A DNA stretch of 59,829 nucleotides from Flavobacteriaceae bacterium (GTDB lineage Bacteria > Bacteroidota > Bacteroidia > Flavobacteriales > Flavobacteriaceae). The translations under genes and the position numbers were made by a program. Position 1 is the stretch's first letter. The number at the start of each line of letters is the position of its first letter. Shown piece by piece: positions 30,475-43,429 of this stretch. The stretch lies in NCBI GenBank assembly GCA_025800395.1, contig JAOXRU010000067.1, positions 1 through 59,829 on the forward strand, given 5' to 3'. The notes under the pieces were generated by a model. The model saw only the letters and a list, made by a program, of their open reading frames with translations. It had not been told where the DNA came from and made no database searches.

Positions 30475-31356
30475 ATGTATAGAATCAATAAACATTTTAT
30501 ATCCGGAATTGAAGGTTATCTATTAGAATCGGGCAAGGGTACTGTTGCTTTTATCAGTACAATGCTCGGGGGTAGTTTGCAGCAATTGCAGTTTGACAGT
30601 ACTACGATGATACCATTGGCAATGGAAGATTACAACCAATCCTATAGAGGTGCTATATTATTTCCTTATGCCAACCGAGTGGCAAATGGAAATTATGTTT
30701 TTCAAGGAAAAAAATATCAGCTACCCATTACAGAGATCAAAGCCAACAATGCCTTACACGGATTGGTTTTCAATAAAACATTTGAATTGCGCCAAAAACT
30801 GGTACACCAAAATAAGGCTTTGCTCCAATTGGCTTACAGTTTTAATGGAAATGAAACGGGTTTTCCTTGGAAGTTTGATATGATATTGCAGTATACCTTG
30901 CAAGAGCATCGTTTGGAATTGGAAGTAAAAATAACCAATAAGGATAGCAGTGCATTTCCATTTGTATTGGGATGGCATCCGTATTTTGCCGTAGCCAACC
31001 TAGATAATGCTGTAGTGCGAACAGAGACAAATGCCGATCTGCATTGCGATCAAAAACAGATTCCTACCCATTGTGAAACCATGCAGCGCCTTGCCTTTTC
31101 TTTGGAGCAAGAATACGATAATGGATTTGTTTGGTCTGCTACCAATCTACGATTGCATACCGAGGAATACGAGTTGGAATTTGTTGCAAATCAGTCCCAA
31201 TACTTACAATTGTATAGCCCACCAAATAGATCGGAACTAGCTATAGAACCGATGACAGGTGCTGCAAATGCTTTTCAAAACCAATGGGGGCTAAAGCTGC
31301 TACAACCAGAAGAAGTATTTAAAGAGAAATGGACTATAATAAATCATAGAAAATAA
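30475..31356 (+). CDS. Aldose 1-epimerase
   Basis: 293 residues of the GalM-like beta-sandwich family. Conserved positions are NRVANGNYVFQGKKYQLP, NNALHGLVF (His), LGWHPYFAV (His) and the C-terminal Glu in LAIEPMTGAANAF, the likely catalytic base. It interconverts alpha and beta anomers of free hexoses. Beta-galactosidase releases beta-galactose while galactokinase uses the alpha form, so its place before galK in this operon makes sense. There is no signal peptide, so it acts in the cytoplasm. Confidence 0.9.
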   Translation: MYRINKHFISGIEGYLLESGKGTVAFISTMLGGSLQQLQFDSTTMIPLAMEDYNQSYRGAILFPYANRVANGNYVFQGKKYQLPITEIKANNALHGLVFNKTFELRQKLVHQNKALLQLAYSFNGNETGFPWKFDMILQYTLQEHRLELEVKITNKDSSAFPFVLGWHPYFAVANLDNAVVRTETNADLHCDQKQIPTHCETMQRLAFSLEQEYDNGFVWSATNLRLHTEEYELEFVANQSQYLQLYSPPNRSELAIEPMTGAANAFQNQWGLKLLQPEEVFKEKWTIINHRK

Positions 31357-31359
31357 ATC

Positions 31360-33363
31360 ATGTATAGACTGCAATTATGGAGCATCCTTGTAATCACTGT
31401 ATTCGTTTTTTCTTGCAAAAAAGAAAGCAAAGATGATATTGAGAAATTTGAAGCATTACAATGGAGTAAAAATGTTTTAGACTATAAGATTACGCCTAAT
31501 AGTAAACATGACAAACGCGGACTGATGTTCTCCGATCAGGGGGCATGGTTTGCATATGCCATGCCTTCAGATACCGCCGCTGTAGGTGGGTTTACAGGGC
31601 CATATTTGATGACGCAACAATATGGTATATGGGGATTTGAGAGTTTGTCTAAGTGGCAAATTACATCCGAAGATGGAAATACCTTGATGGATTGGCAAAA
31701 ACACATGGTTTCTAAAACCAGTTGGAACAGTCATTTAGAACAAGTGTATAAAAACGACAACTTGGAAGTACGTATGCAATTGGTTTTTGCATCTGGGCAA
31801 ACAGCTGTACAACAATTGTGTATTAAAAATTTAAGCAAATACACCAAGACAATATTGGTACATACTTCGGGTAAGAAATTGTTAGAAAGTATACATTTTG
31901 AAGCAACCAATGATGCGATACAAATACATTCCACCAAATCTCCTGCTACTGGTTATATACAAGCAAATAATGTAGAAGATATACAAGCGGATAGCTTGTC
32001 TTATACGCTTTCTTTTAAAAAGATGGTTATAGAGCCCCAAAAAGAGACTACAATAAGCTTGGCACAGCATTTTGTTTTTCCAGAATATAAGAATACTGCT
32101 TGGAAGTCTTGGAATCAAACCGCTTTCGACGCTCTTTTAACCAATAGAAAAAAGGAGAAAAACATACAGATTCAAAAGTTGATTGACCAAAAAAATATTG
32201 CAGTAACAGATTCTCTTGTACCTCTAGTACTGGCAAAAGCAATAGGAACATTACAAAACAACTGGCGACTTCCTGCTGGTGAAATCAAGTTTGAAGGGCT
32301 ATTCCCAAGTTATCATTATAGGGGTTTTAATGGTTTCTGGTCTTGGGATTCGTGGAAACATGCTGTGGGCTTAAGTTATTATAACACAGATTTGGCCAAA
32401 AAGCAGGTAAAACAATTATTTACTTTTCAAAACGAGGATGGTTTTGTAGCCGATTGTGTTTACAGAGAAGGTGGTCACAATTGGAGAGATACCAAGCCAC
32501 CTTTGTCTGCATGGGCAGTTGCAACAATCATGGAGAAGGACACAGATATAGCCTTCTTGGAATATATGTATCCAAAACTAAAAAGCTACCATTATTGGTG
32601 GTACAACAAAAGAGATCACGACCAAGATGGTTTGTGTGAGTTCGGGTCTACAGATGGTTCTCTAATTGCTGCCAAATGGGAGAGTGGCATGGATAATGCC
32701 ATACGTTTTGACAATTCTAAAATCCTTCAAAATGGAGAAGGCGCCTATAGCATAGATCAAGAAAGTGTAGATCTAAATGCCTATCTATATGCAGAAAAAT
32801 TATATATGGCAGATTTGGCTAAACAAATAGGGCTAACGGAAGATGCAGATAGATTTGTTACAGATGCAGAGAAGTTGAAAGCGAATATACAAAAACAGTT
32901 CTATGATGCGGAAGACGGCTGGTTTTATGATACCAATCTGGCAGGAGATGTTTTTATCAAAGGAGAAGGAAGTGAAGGATGGACTGCTCTTTGGGCAAAT
33001 GCTGCTACGGCAGAACAGGCAGAAAGCGTAAAATCTAAAATGATGATGCCAGAGAAATTCTTTACCAAAGTACCATTTCAAACCATGAGTGCCGATCATG
33101 AGAAATTCAATCCTTTAAGAGGCTATTGGAGAGGCCCCAACTGGTTAGATCAGGCTTATTTTGGCGTGAAAGCGCTCAAAAACTACGGCTACGAAAAAGA
33201 AGCCATATTGGCAACACAAAAAATACTAGATGGCGCTGCTGGTGTAAAGAAATCAGGTGTAGCAATTCGAGAAAACTATCATCCAATAACAGGAGAAGGT
33301 CTCAATGCAAAAAACTTTAGTTGGAGCGCAGCCCATTTAATTATGTTATTAGTGAACGAATAA
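31360..33363 (+). CDS. GH63 YgjK-like alpha-glucosidase lipoprotein
   Basis: 667 residues. A lipoprotein signal ends at Cys19 (FVFSCKKESK), so the enzyme is periplasmic or surface-attached. An N-terminal beta-sandwich (about 40-240) precedes an (alpha/alpha)6 barrel. Strong resemblance to E. coli YgjK is seen in GFWSWDSWKHAV, WRDTKPPLSAWAV, YPKLKSYHYWW, RGYWRGPNWLDQAYFGVK and the C-terminal NFSWSAAHLIMLL. The catalytic acid is Asp445 in WESGMDN and the base Glu638 in RENYHPITG. YgjK-type GH63 enzymes act on alpha-linked glucose, and the structurally studied product was glucose alpha-1,2-linked to galactose. It may also be listed as an MGH1-like hydrolase. Confidence 0.88.
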   Translation: MYRLQLWSILVITVFVFSCKKESKDDIEKFEALQWSKNVLDYKITPNSKHDKRGLMFSDQGAWFAYAMPSDTAAVGGFTGPYLMTQQYGIWGFESLSKWQITSEDGNTLMDWQKHMVSKTSWNSHLEQVYKNDNLEVRMQLVFASGQTAVQQLCIKNLSKYTKTILVHTSGKKLLESIHFEATNDAIQIHSTKSPATGYIQANNVEDIQADSLSYTLSFKKMVIEPQKETTISLAQHFVFPEYKNTAWKSWNQTAFDALLTNRKKEKNIQIQKLIDQKNIAVTDSLVPLVLAKAIGTLQNNWRLPAGEIKFEGLFPSYHYRGFNGFWSWDSWKHAVGLSYYNTDLAKKQVKQLFTFQNEDGFVADCVYREGGHNWRDTKPPLSAWAVATIMEKDTDIAFLEYMYPKLKSYHYWWYNKRDHDQDGLCEFGSTDGSLIAAKWESGMDNAIRFDNSKILQNGEGAYSIDQESVDLNAYLYAEKLYMADLAKQIGLTEDADRFVTDAEKLKANIQKQFYDAEDGWFYDTNLAGDVFIKGEGSEGWTALWANAATAEQAESVKSKMMMPEKFFTKVPFQTMSADHEKFNPLRGYWRGPNWLDQAYFGVKALKNYGYEKEAILATQKILDGAAGVKKSGVAIRENYHPITGEGLNAKNFSWSAAHLIMLLVNE

Positions 33364-33369
33364 AGGATA

Positions 33370-36300
33370 ATGGATTATCAAAATCTACAGATTACAGAAC
33401 CGCAAGCAAGTGATATTGCTAAAGAATTATTTGCCATTGATGGCAAGGCACAGGCTTTGCCCGGAGAAATAGATTTTAATTTTAAAATTAAAACAGCACA
33501 GGAAACCTATATATTAAAAGTTTCTAGACCAGAAGAAGATTTGGGATACCTCGATTTTCAACAGCAACTATTGTCTCAAATCGAAAAACAAGCCTTAGAT
33601 ATTGGTGCACCCCGTGTTGTTCCAGATAAAAATGGAGAGATGCTATCTTCATATGTAGATGATTTTGGAAAAACACGTATGGTTCGTTGTTTGAGCTGGG
33701 TAGATGGTAGGATTTGGAGTGGGGTGAATCCACATGGAAACCAATTGCGTTATAGTTTGGGGACTACTTGTGGTAAACTTACCACTGCTTTACAAGGTTT
33801 TGACCACCCTCAGGCACATAAAGCATTTGAATGGGATATCGCCCAAGGCCTGTGGACCAAACAACACACCAATTTGTTTAGCCCAGAAGAATTAGAAATC
33901 ATTCAGTATTTTCAAAACCGTTTTGAAACCAATTTATCTTCTTATAATCGGTTGCGAAAAGCAGTAGTGCACAACGATGCAAACGACAACAACCTTATTG
34001 TAAGTGAAGATCTCGAACATCCCAAGGTACTTGCTGCTATAGATTATGGCGATGCATTGCATACGCAAATCATCAATGATGTGGCCATAGCAGTGGCTTA
34101 TGCTATTGCTCCGTTTCCAGATCCTTTAGAGGCTTCTTTACCAATCGTATCTGGTTATCACAAGGAATTTGCTTTGGAAGACCAAGAGTTAAAGCATCTG
34201 TATGATGCCATAGCCATGCGCATGGTGATTTCTGTTACCAAATCTGCCATTAATAGAAGAAAGGAGCCCGAGAATACGTATTTACTTATCAGTGAGAAAC
34301 CAGCTTGGAAGTTATTAAAAGCTTGGCGAGAGTTACATCCCAATTTTGCCTATTATCATTTCCGCGCTGCCTGTGGCTTGGAAGCTGTACCAGAAGCAAA
34401 GTCATTTGCTGTTTGGGCCAAAAAGCAGCAGTTTGCACTACAAGACTTATTCCCCGAGACAACTCAAAGAAAAGTATACCCTTTAGATTTGAGCGCAGGG
34501 AGTTCTTGGCTAGGTCACCAAACGGAGATAGACGACTTGGAGGTGTTTGATTTTAAACTAGCACAATTGCAAAAGCAGTACCCAAATCATACGCTGGCTG
34601 GGGGCTATTTAGAACCTCGTCCTTTGTATACAGCAGATAGTTATGATAAAGAAGGAAATTATGGGCCCGAGAGTAGAACGGTGCATTTGGGAGTCGATTT
34701 TTGGTTGCCAATCGGCACAAAAGTCCATGCGTTATTAGATGGAGAGGTGGTAGTGGCAGTAAATGATGCTGGAAACAAAGAATATGGGGGACTACTCATT
34801 TTAAAACATCAAGAAAACGAAATTACTTTTTATAGCTTATATGGTCATCTAAGCGTGGACTCTGCTACCAAATGGCAGCAAGGGGATAAAGTACTTGCAG
34901 GATCTTATTTGGCATCATTAGGCGGTGCTCCCGAAAATGGAAATTGGTCGCCGCATTTGCATTTCCAGTTGTTTTTAGATATGCTGCATTATCACGATGA
35001 TTTTGCTGGTGTGGCTTATGTTCGTCAATTAGCAGTTTGGGAAAGCTTATGCCCAGATCCAAATTTACTCTTTGGTTTAAAAGGCCTAGAAACCAACCCT
35101 AATGAGGATACCAATAAAGACCTCATACAATATAGAAAACAACATCTAGGGAAAAGCTTGAGCCTGCAATACAAAGTGCCAATAAGAATGGTGCGTGGGG
35201 CAGGGGTGTACCTCATAGATCAGTATGGTAATAAATACTTGGATACGGTAAACAATGTTGCCCATGTCGGGCATGAGCATCCTGCTGTGGTACAAGCTGG
35301 TCAAAAACAAATGGCATTGCTCAATACCAATAGTAGGTATCTGCACCCATACATCAATGCACTAGCCAAAGAGTTAATTGCTACTTTGCCGCCTGAACTA
35401 AGTGTTTTACATTTCGTAAATAGTGGCAGTGAAGCCAACGAATTGGCAATACGCATGGTAAAAGCAGCTACGGGTGGTAGCGATATTATAGCTTCGGAAG
35501 TAGGTTACCACGGCAATACCAATATGTGTATAGATATTTCTTCCTATAAGTTCGATGGCAAAGGAGGAAGTGGTGCTCCAGAGCATACCCATATTTTTCC
35601 TTTACCAGATACTTTTAGAGGAAAATACAGAGAGGAAACTGCCGCAGAAAAATATGCTGCTGAAGTAGACCGCCAAATCAAAAACGTACAAGCTACAGGA
35701 AGGAAGCTTGGCGCCCTAATATTAGAACCTATTATTTCTTGTGGCGGGCAGGTAATGTTGCCAGACGGATTCTTGCCCAAAGCTTATAAAAGTATCAGAG
35801 CAGCAGGTGGATTGTGTATATCGGATGAAGTGCAAGTGGGCTGTGGTCGTGTAGGAAAAACCTATTGGGGCTTCGAGTTATATGATGTGGTGCCAGATAT
35901 AGTAACTATAGGAAAACCGTTGGGCAACGGACACCCCTTAGCGGCTGTTGCCTGTACCCAAGAGGTAGCGGATGCATTTGCCAACGGCATGGAGTATTTC
36001 AATACGTTTGGGGGTAATCCGGTGAGTTGTGCTATAGGAACCGCTGTGTTACAAACGGTGCGTAAAGAAAACTTACAAGAAAATGCCCTAGAAGTTGGTA
36101 ATCACCTCAAAGCTGGTTTAAAAAACTTAGCAGAGAAGTTCCCTATTATCGGTGATGTGCGGGGAGAAGGTTTGTTCTTGGGTTTTGAATTGGTAGATAA
36201 CAACAAAAATCCTTTAGCAAAACAAACAGATTATTTGGCCAATCGAATGAAGAACTTTGGGGTACTGATGAGTACCGATGGACCAGACAAAAATGTAATA

Positions 36301-36399
36301 AAAATGAAACCTCCAATGGTGTTTTCTATAGAACATGCCAATAGGGTGTTGCGCTATTTAAAAAAAGTACTGGCAGAAGATGTAATGACTAAATATTAA
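33370..36399 (+). CDS. APH-type kinase / M23 / class III aminotransferase fusion, hydroxylysine kinase-phospholyase-like
   Basis: 1009 residues, cytoplasmic (no signal). Residues 1-340 form an aminoglycoside-phosphotransferase-type kinase of the HYKK group, with HNDANDNN (catalytic Asp203, Asn208) and the metal Asp225 in DYGD. Residues about 430-560 are an M23 (LytM) domain with all zinc ligands: His439 and Asp443 in HLGVD, and H529-L-H531. Residues about 600-1009 are a class III PLP enzyme with Lys849 in TIGKPLGNGHP, close to ETNPPL/PHYKPL phospho-lyases. The known pair kinase plus phospho-lyase converts 5-hydroxylysine through phosphohydroxylysine to aminoadipate semialdehyde, ammonia and phosphate. 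Phosphoethanolamine is the alternative substrate. Confidence 0.85.
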   Translation: MDYQNLQITEPQASDIAKELFAIDGKAQALPGEIDFNFKIKTAQETYILKVSRPEEDLGYLDFQQQLLSQIEKQALDIGAPRVVPDKNGEMLSSYVDDFGKTRMVRCLSWVDGRIWSGVNPHGNQLRYSLGTTCGKLTTALQGFDHPQAHKAFEWDIAQGLWTKQHTNLFSPEELEIIQYFQNRFETNLSSYNRLRKAVVHNDANDNNLIVSEDLEHPKVLAAIDYGDALHTQIINDVAIAVAYAIAPFPDPLEASLPIVSGYHKEFALEDQELKHLYDAIAMRMVISVTKSAINRRKEPENTYLLISEKPAWKLLKAWRELHPNFAYYHFRAACGLEAVPEAKSFAVWAKKQQFALQDLFPETTQRKVYPLDLSAGSSWLGHQTEIDDLEVFDFKLAQLQKQYPNHTLAGGYLEPRPLYTADSYDKEGNYGPESRTVHLGVDFWLPIGTKVHALLDGEVVVAVNDAGNKEYGGLLILKHQENEITFYSLYGHLSVDSATKWQQGDKVLAGSYLASLGGAPENGNWSPHLHFQLFLDMLHYHDDFAGVAYVRQLAVWESLCPDPNLLFGLKGLETNPNEDTNKDLIQYRKQHLGKSLSLQYKVPIRMVRGAGVYLIDQYGNKYLDTVNNVAHVGHEHPAVVQAGQKQMALLNTNSRYLHPYINALAKELIATLPPELSVLHFVNSGSEANELAIRMVKAATGGSDIIASEVGYHGNTNMCIDISSYKFDGKGGSGAPEHTHIFPLPDTFRGKYREETAAEKYAAEVDRQIKNVQATGRKLGALILEPIISCGGQVMLPDGFLPKAYKSIRAAGGLCISDEVQVGCGRVGKTYWGFELYDVVPDIVTIGKPLGNGHPLAAVACTQEVADAFANGMEYFNTFGGNPVSCAIGTAVLQTVRKENLQENALEVGNHLKAGLKNLAEKFPIIGDVRGEGLFLGFELVDNNKNPLAKQTDYLANRMKNFGVLMSTDGPDKNVIKMKPPMVFSIEHANRVLRYLKKVLAEDVMTKY

Positions 36400-36409
36400 A
36401 CCATTTTTG

Positions 36410-36459
36410 CAACAAAAGGGCATACCATGTTGCTGTGAAAAATGCATGCTCTTTTGTTG
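36410..36459 (+). terminator. Intra-operon hairpin
   Basis: CAACAAAAGGGCAT at 36410-36423 pairs with ATGCTCTTTTGTTG at 36446-36459, 14 pairs with one G-T pair and a 22-base loop. A second small hairpin (AAAAGG 36468-36473 with CCTTTT 36481-36486) follows. They lie between the fusion gene and the beta-galactosidase and could be an attenuator, a processing site or a terminator. Confidence 0.55.
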
Positions 36460-36501
36460 TAAAAGTAAAAAGGATTTGCGCCTTTTAATTAAAAATAATA
36501 A

Positions 36502-39657
<3,156 letters not shown>

Positions 39658-39659
39658 AT

Positions 39660-41210
39660 ATGCAATTTACACAAACAGACATCGGCATTTTTGTAGTATA
39701 TCTTATAGCCATAGCGGGTATAGGATTGTGGTTGTCTTTTAAAGACAAGCAAAAGGCAGCAGAAGATTACTTCTTGGCGGGAAAGTCTTTACCTTGGTGG
39801 GCCATTGGTGGCTCGCTTATCGCATCCAATATATCTGCGGAGCAGTTTATAGGCATGAGTGGTTCGGGCTATGTAGTGGGAATGGCAATTGCTTCATACG
39901 AACTAATGGCCGCTATAACCTTGGTGATAGTAGCCAAATATTTCTTGCCTATTTTCATCCAAAAAGGCATCTATACCATGCCCCAGTTTTTGGAACAGCG
40001 CTTTGACAAACGGGTGCGTTCGGGCTTGGCAGTATTTTGGGTCTTGTTATTTGTATTTGTAAATATTACTTCGGTATTGTATTTGGGCGGATTGGCCCTA
40101 GAGAACATTATGGAGATACCGCTCATCTATGGCATTATAGGCTTAGCAGTTTTTGCAGCAACCTTCTCTATTTTTGGCGGGTTAAAGGCGGTAGTATGGA
40201 CCGATGTGATTCAGGTTGTGATTCTCATTCTAGGTGGATTAATGGCCTCTTACCTAGTATTGCAAGCCATAGGCGGCACTGCTTTTGACGGTTTTGTGAG
40301 TCTATTGGAGAAAGCACCAGAGAAATTTGATATGATTTTAGACAAAGCCCATGCAGAATACAACAACTTGCCAGGCTTGAGTGTGCTCCTAGGAGGTATG
40401 TGGATTGCAAACTTGTATTATTGGGGGACCAACCAATACATTATTCAGCGTGCTTTGGGGGCCAAGAATATTCAAGAAGCACAAAAAGGAACGGTATTCG
40501 CAGCCTTTTTAAAGATTCTTTTACCTTTGATAGTTGTGATCCCTGGGATAGCTGCCTTTGTTTTAGGTGCCGATATAGGCAAACCTGATGAGGCTTACCC
40601 TTGGGTGCTAAACAACTACGTTACTACTGGGTTTAAAGGCTTGGCATTTGCGGCTTTAATTGCGGCTATTGGGTCTTCTTTGAGTTCTATGGTAAATAGT
40701 ACAACGACTATTTTTACATTGGATATTTATAAACCAATCCATAAAGATGCTAGCGATAAGCAACTGGTTTATGTGGGGAAGATAGTGGCGGCATTGAGTC
40801 TTCTTGTCGGAATAATAGTTGCGCCTATGTTGGGTGCATTGGATCAGGCATTTCAATATATACAAGAATACACCGGCTTTATTAGTCCGGGTGTGGTAGT
40901 GGTATTTTTATTTGGGATGTTTTGGAAAAGAACCTCGGCAAACGCTGCCTTTTGGGTGGTAGTGGTTTCGATACCGCTATCTGCGGCCTTAAAGATATTT
41001 ACCCCAGAGACACCGTTTATGGATCGTATGGGCTTCAGCTTTTTGATACTTTCGGTAATGATAATTGCGATTTCGGCACTAGAAAACAAAACAGCAGATG
41101 CCAAAGCTATTACCCTAGAAAAGAATCTCTTTAAAACAAGCAATATGTTTAATATAGCTAGCCTTCTTATTATTGGAATGCTGGCTGCAATTTATGCTTT
41201 ATGGTGGTAA
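39660..41210 (+). CDS. Sodium/sugar symporter, SSS family
   Basis: 516 residues with about 14 membrane helices, of the solute:sodium symporter family. SGLT-like features are DYFLAGKSLPWWAIGGSLIASNISAEQFIGMSG in the first helices, TMPQFLEQRFDKR, and AALIAAIGSSLSSMVNSTTTIFTLDIYK (sodium-site serines). It most likely brings the sugar set free in the periplasm (galactose or glucose) into the cell. It begins 2 bases after the beta-galactosidase and overlaps galK by 10 bases. Confidence 0.92.
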   Translation: MQFTQTDIGIFVVYLIAIAGIGLWLSFKDKQKAAEDYFLAGKSLPWWAIGGSLIASNISAEQFIGMSGSGYVVGMAIASYELMAAITLVIVAKYFLPIFIQKGIYTMPQFLEQRFDKRVRSGLAVFWVLLFVFVNITSVLYLGGLALENIMEIPLIYGIIGLAVFAATFSIFGGLKAVVWTDVIQVVILILGGLMASYLVLQAIGGTAFDGFVSLLEKAPEKFDMILDKAHAEYNNLPGLSVLLGGMWIANLYYWGTNQYIIQRALGAKNIQEAQKGTVFAAFLKILLPLIVVIPGIAAFVLGADIGKPDEAYPWVLNNYVTTGFKGLAFAALIAAIGSSLSSMVNSTTTIFTLDIYKPIHKDASDKQLVYVGKIVAALSLLVGIIVAPMLGALDQAFQYIQEYTGFISPGVVVVFLFGMFWKRTSANAAFWVVVVSIPLSAALKIFTPETPFMDRMGFSFLILSVMIIAISALENKTADAKAITLEKNLFKTSNMFNIASLLIIGMLAAIYALWW

Positions 41211-42358
41211 ACGAACAGAAGACATTGGAGGATACGGTAGCAGGGCATTATAGACAAACCTACAGCAGCGAGCCACTGATGGTGTTTTCTCCTGGTAGAA
41301 TCAACCTGATTGGTGAGCATACCGATTATAATATGGGCTTGGTATTTCCGGCGGCTATAGATCTGGGTATTGCCATGGCCATAGGATTGTCCAATACACC
41401 TTATTGTGAGATAACGGCCTTGGACGAATCGGAGGTTTTGCAGTTTCATTGCGATCATTTGCAGATTTCACCCCAGGGGGAATGGCAAAATTATGTTTTG
41501 GGTGTAGTGGCTCAATTGCGCAAAACTGGCCACAAATTGCAGGCTTTTCAAATGTGTTTTGGAGGCAATTTGCCCCAGGGTAGTGGAATGTCCTCTTCGG
41601 CGGCTCTAGAGAATGCACTGGTGTTTTCGCTCAACGAATTGTTTGACTTACAGCTCAGTAGAGAGGAGATGATATATATCGCCCAAGCAGCTGAGCACGA
41701 GTATGTAGGGGTGCAATGCGGTATCATGGATCAGTATGCCAGTATGTTTGGGGTAGCCCAGCATGCCTTGTTACTCCATTGCAAAACCATGGAGGTAGAG
41801 ACGGTAAAAATGGATTTGCAGGAGCATGTATTGGTAGTAGTCAATAGCCATGTAAAGCACAGTTTGGCTGAGTCATCATATAACGACAGGCGCGCAGCTT
41901 GTGAGCGAGTAGCGGCGCATATAGGTGTAGCATTTCTCTCCGATACAAGTCTCGATTATCTACAAGCCTATAAAGCCCAATTGGATTCCGAAGATTATCA
42001 GAAAGCCCGTTTTGTTTTGGAAGAAAATCAAAGGGTGTTGGCTGCTCGTTCTGCTATAGAAGCAAAAGATTGGCCCTTATTGGGTACCTTGCTCTATGCA
42101 TCGCATCAGGGACTAAAAGTGCTGTATGAAGTCAGCTGTGAGGAGATCGATTTTTTGGTGGATACGGCCAAGACCATAGATGGGGTATTGGGCAGTAGAA
42201 TGATGGGAGGAGGATTTGGTGGCTCTACCATCAGTTTGGTTCATCGAGATGCTGTTGCTACTTTTAGTAATCGCCTGAAACATGCATATCAAAATCGTTT
42301 TAATTTGGATTGTACCATGTATCCAGTAAAAATAGGGGATGGAACCAGAAAATTATGA
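41201..42358 (+). CDS. galK: Galactokinase GalK
   Basis: 385 residues. The GHMP kinase signature is SPGRINLIGEHTDYN at about 30-44, the ATP loop is GGNLPQGSGMSSSAALE at about 125-141, and the C-terminal motif is MMGGGFGGSTISLV. It phosphorylates alpha-galactose at C1, the first Leloir step. The start overlaps the symporter stop by 10 bases, showing tight coupling of uptake and phosphorylation. GalT follows 56 bases later. No galE is present in the window. Confidence 0.95.
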   Translation: MVVNEQKTLEDTVAGHYRQTYSSEPLMVFSPGRINLIGEHTDYNMGLVFPAAIDLGIAMAIGLSNTPYCEITALDESEVLQFHCDHLQISPQGEWQNYVLGVVAQLRKTGHKLQAFQMCFGGNLPQGSGMSSSAALENALVFSLNELFDLQLSREEMIYIAQAAEHEYVGVQCGIMDQYASMFGVAQHALLLHCKTMEVETVKMDLQEHVLVVVNSHVKHSLAESSYNDRRAACERVAAHIGVAFLSDTSLDYLQAYKAQLDSEDYQKARFVLEENQRVLAARSAIEAKDWPLLGTLLYASHQGLKVLYEVSCEEIDFLVDTAKTIDGVLGSRMMGGGFGGSTISLVHRDAVATFSNRLKHAYQNRFNLDCTMYPVKIGDGTRKL

Positions 42359-42414
42359 GAGGTGATGAAATAAATTAAATCCTAAAGGCATGACTTTGGG
42401 AAAATAAAAAAATT

Positions 42415-43425
42415 ATGCATTTAGAAGATTATAGTCACAGACGATACAATATACTCACTGGCGAATGGGTATTGGTGTCGCCACATCGCGCCAAGAGGCC
42501 ATGGCAAGGACAAGAAGAGGAAGCATTGCCAGAAGTACGTTCGAGTTTTGATCCCGATTGCTATCTATGCCCAGGCAATACTAGAGCAGGCGGGAAGACC
42601 AACCCCAATTACAAAGGGGTATATGTTTTTGAAAACGATTTTGCCGCTTTGCAAATGGAAGTACCTACTTTTGACAATCGCCATGGCTTGTTGCAATACG
42701 AAAGTGAAATGGGGCGATGCAAGGTGATTTGCTATAGTCCAGACCATAGCAAGTCTATGGCAGATTTGGATATCGAGGAATTACTAGCAGTAGTAGCAAT
42801 ATGGCAGCAACAATACGAATTGCTCATGGCCGAAGAAGCCATACATTATGTGCAGATATTTGAGAATAAAGGAGCCGTGATGGGATGCAGCAATCCCCAT
42901 CCGCATGGTCAGATATGGGCACAACAGCGTTTACCCAATGAGGTAATCAAAAAACAAAACCAGCAGTGGGCGCATTTCATGAAGCATGGGGTGAGTCTAC
43001 TGGAGGATTATGTGGAGGAAGAGTTGGAAGCAGGGCAACGAATATTATTCGAAAACAAAACGATGTTGGTATTGATACCGTTTTGGGCAGTTTGGCCCTT
43101 TGAAGTCATGATTTTGCCCAAAAAACAACAAGGCCATATCATGGAAATGAATAGCGCCCATCGGGAGGACTTTGTAGAAGCCCTTTCCAAGACTACCAAG
43201 ATGTACGACAAGATATTTGGTTGCAGTTTTCCGTACTCAGCTGGGATACACCAGAGTCCAAAGACCGAGAAGGCCCTATGTTGGCATTGGCATATGAGTT
43301 TTTATCCCCCATTGTTGCGATCCGCCAGCGTGAAGAAATTTATGGTGGGTTACGAAATGTTTGGCATGCCCCAGCGCGATATCACCGCTGAGGTAGCGGC
43401 GGAGCGGATGCGGGAATTAATATAA
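42415..43425 (+). CDS. galT: Galactose-1-phosphate uridylyltransferase GalT
   Basis: 336 residues of the HIT-like GalT family. Zinc-type residues appear near the N-terminus (DCYLCPGNTRAGG), and the catalytic His-Pro-His is His162-Pro-His164 in CSNPHPHGQIWAQ. Conserved FENKGAVMG and CWHWHMSFYPPLLRS are present. It swaps UMP between UDP-glucose and galactose 1-phosphate. It is the last gene of the locus. Its stop lies only 4 bases from the stop of a truncated transposase fragment on the other strand, marking the edge of the mobile-element scar. Confidence 0.95.
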   Translation: MHLEDYSHRRYNILTGEWVLVSPHRAKRPWQGQEEEALPEVRSSFDPDCYLCPGNTRAGGKTNPNYKGVYVFENDFAALQMEVPTFDNRHGLLQYESEMGRCKVICYSPDHSKSMADLDIEELLAVVAIWQQQYELLMAEEAIHYVQIFENKGAVMGCSNPHPHGQIWAQQRLPNEVIKKQNQQWAHFMKHGVSLLEDYVEEELEAGQRILFENKTMLVLIPFWAVWPFEVMILPKKQQGHIMEMNSAHREDFVEALSKTTKMYDKIFGCSFPYSAGIHQSPKTEKALCWHWHMSFYPPLLRSASVKKFMVGYEMFGMPQRDITAEVAAERMRELI

Positions 43426-43429
43426 TAAT

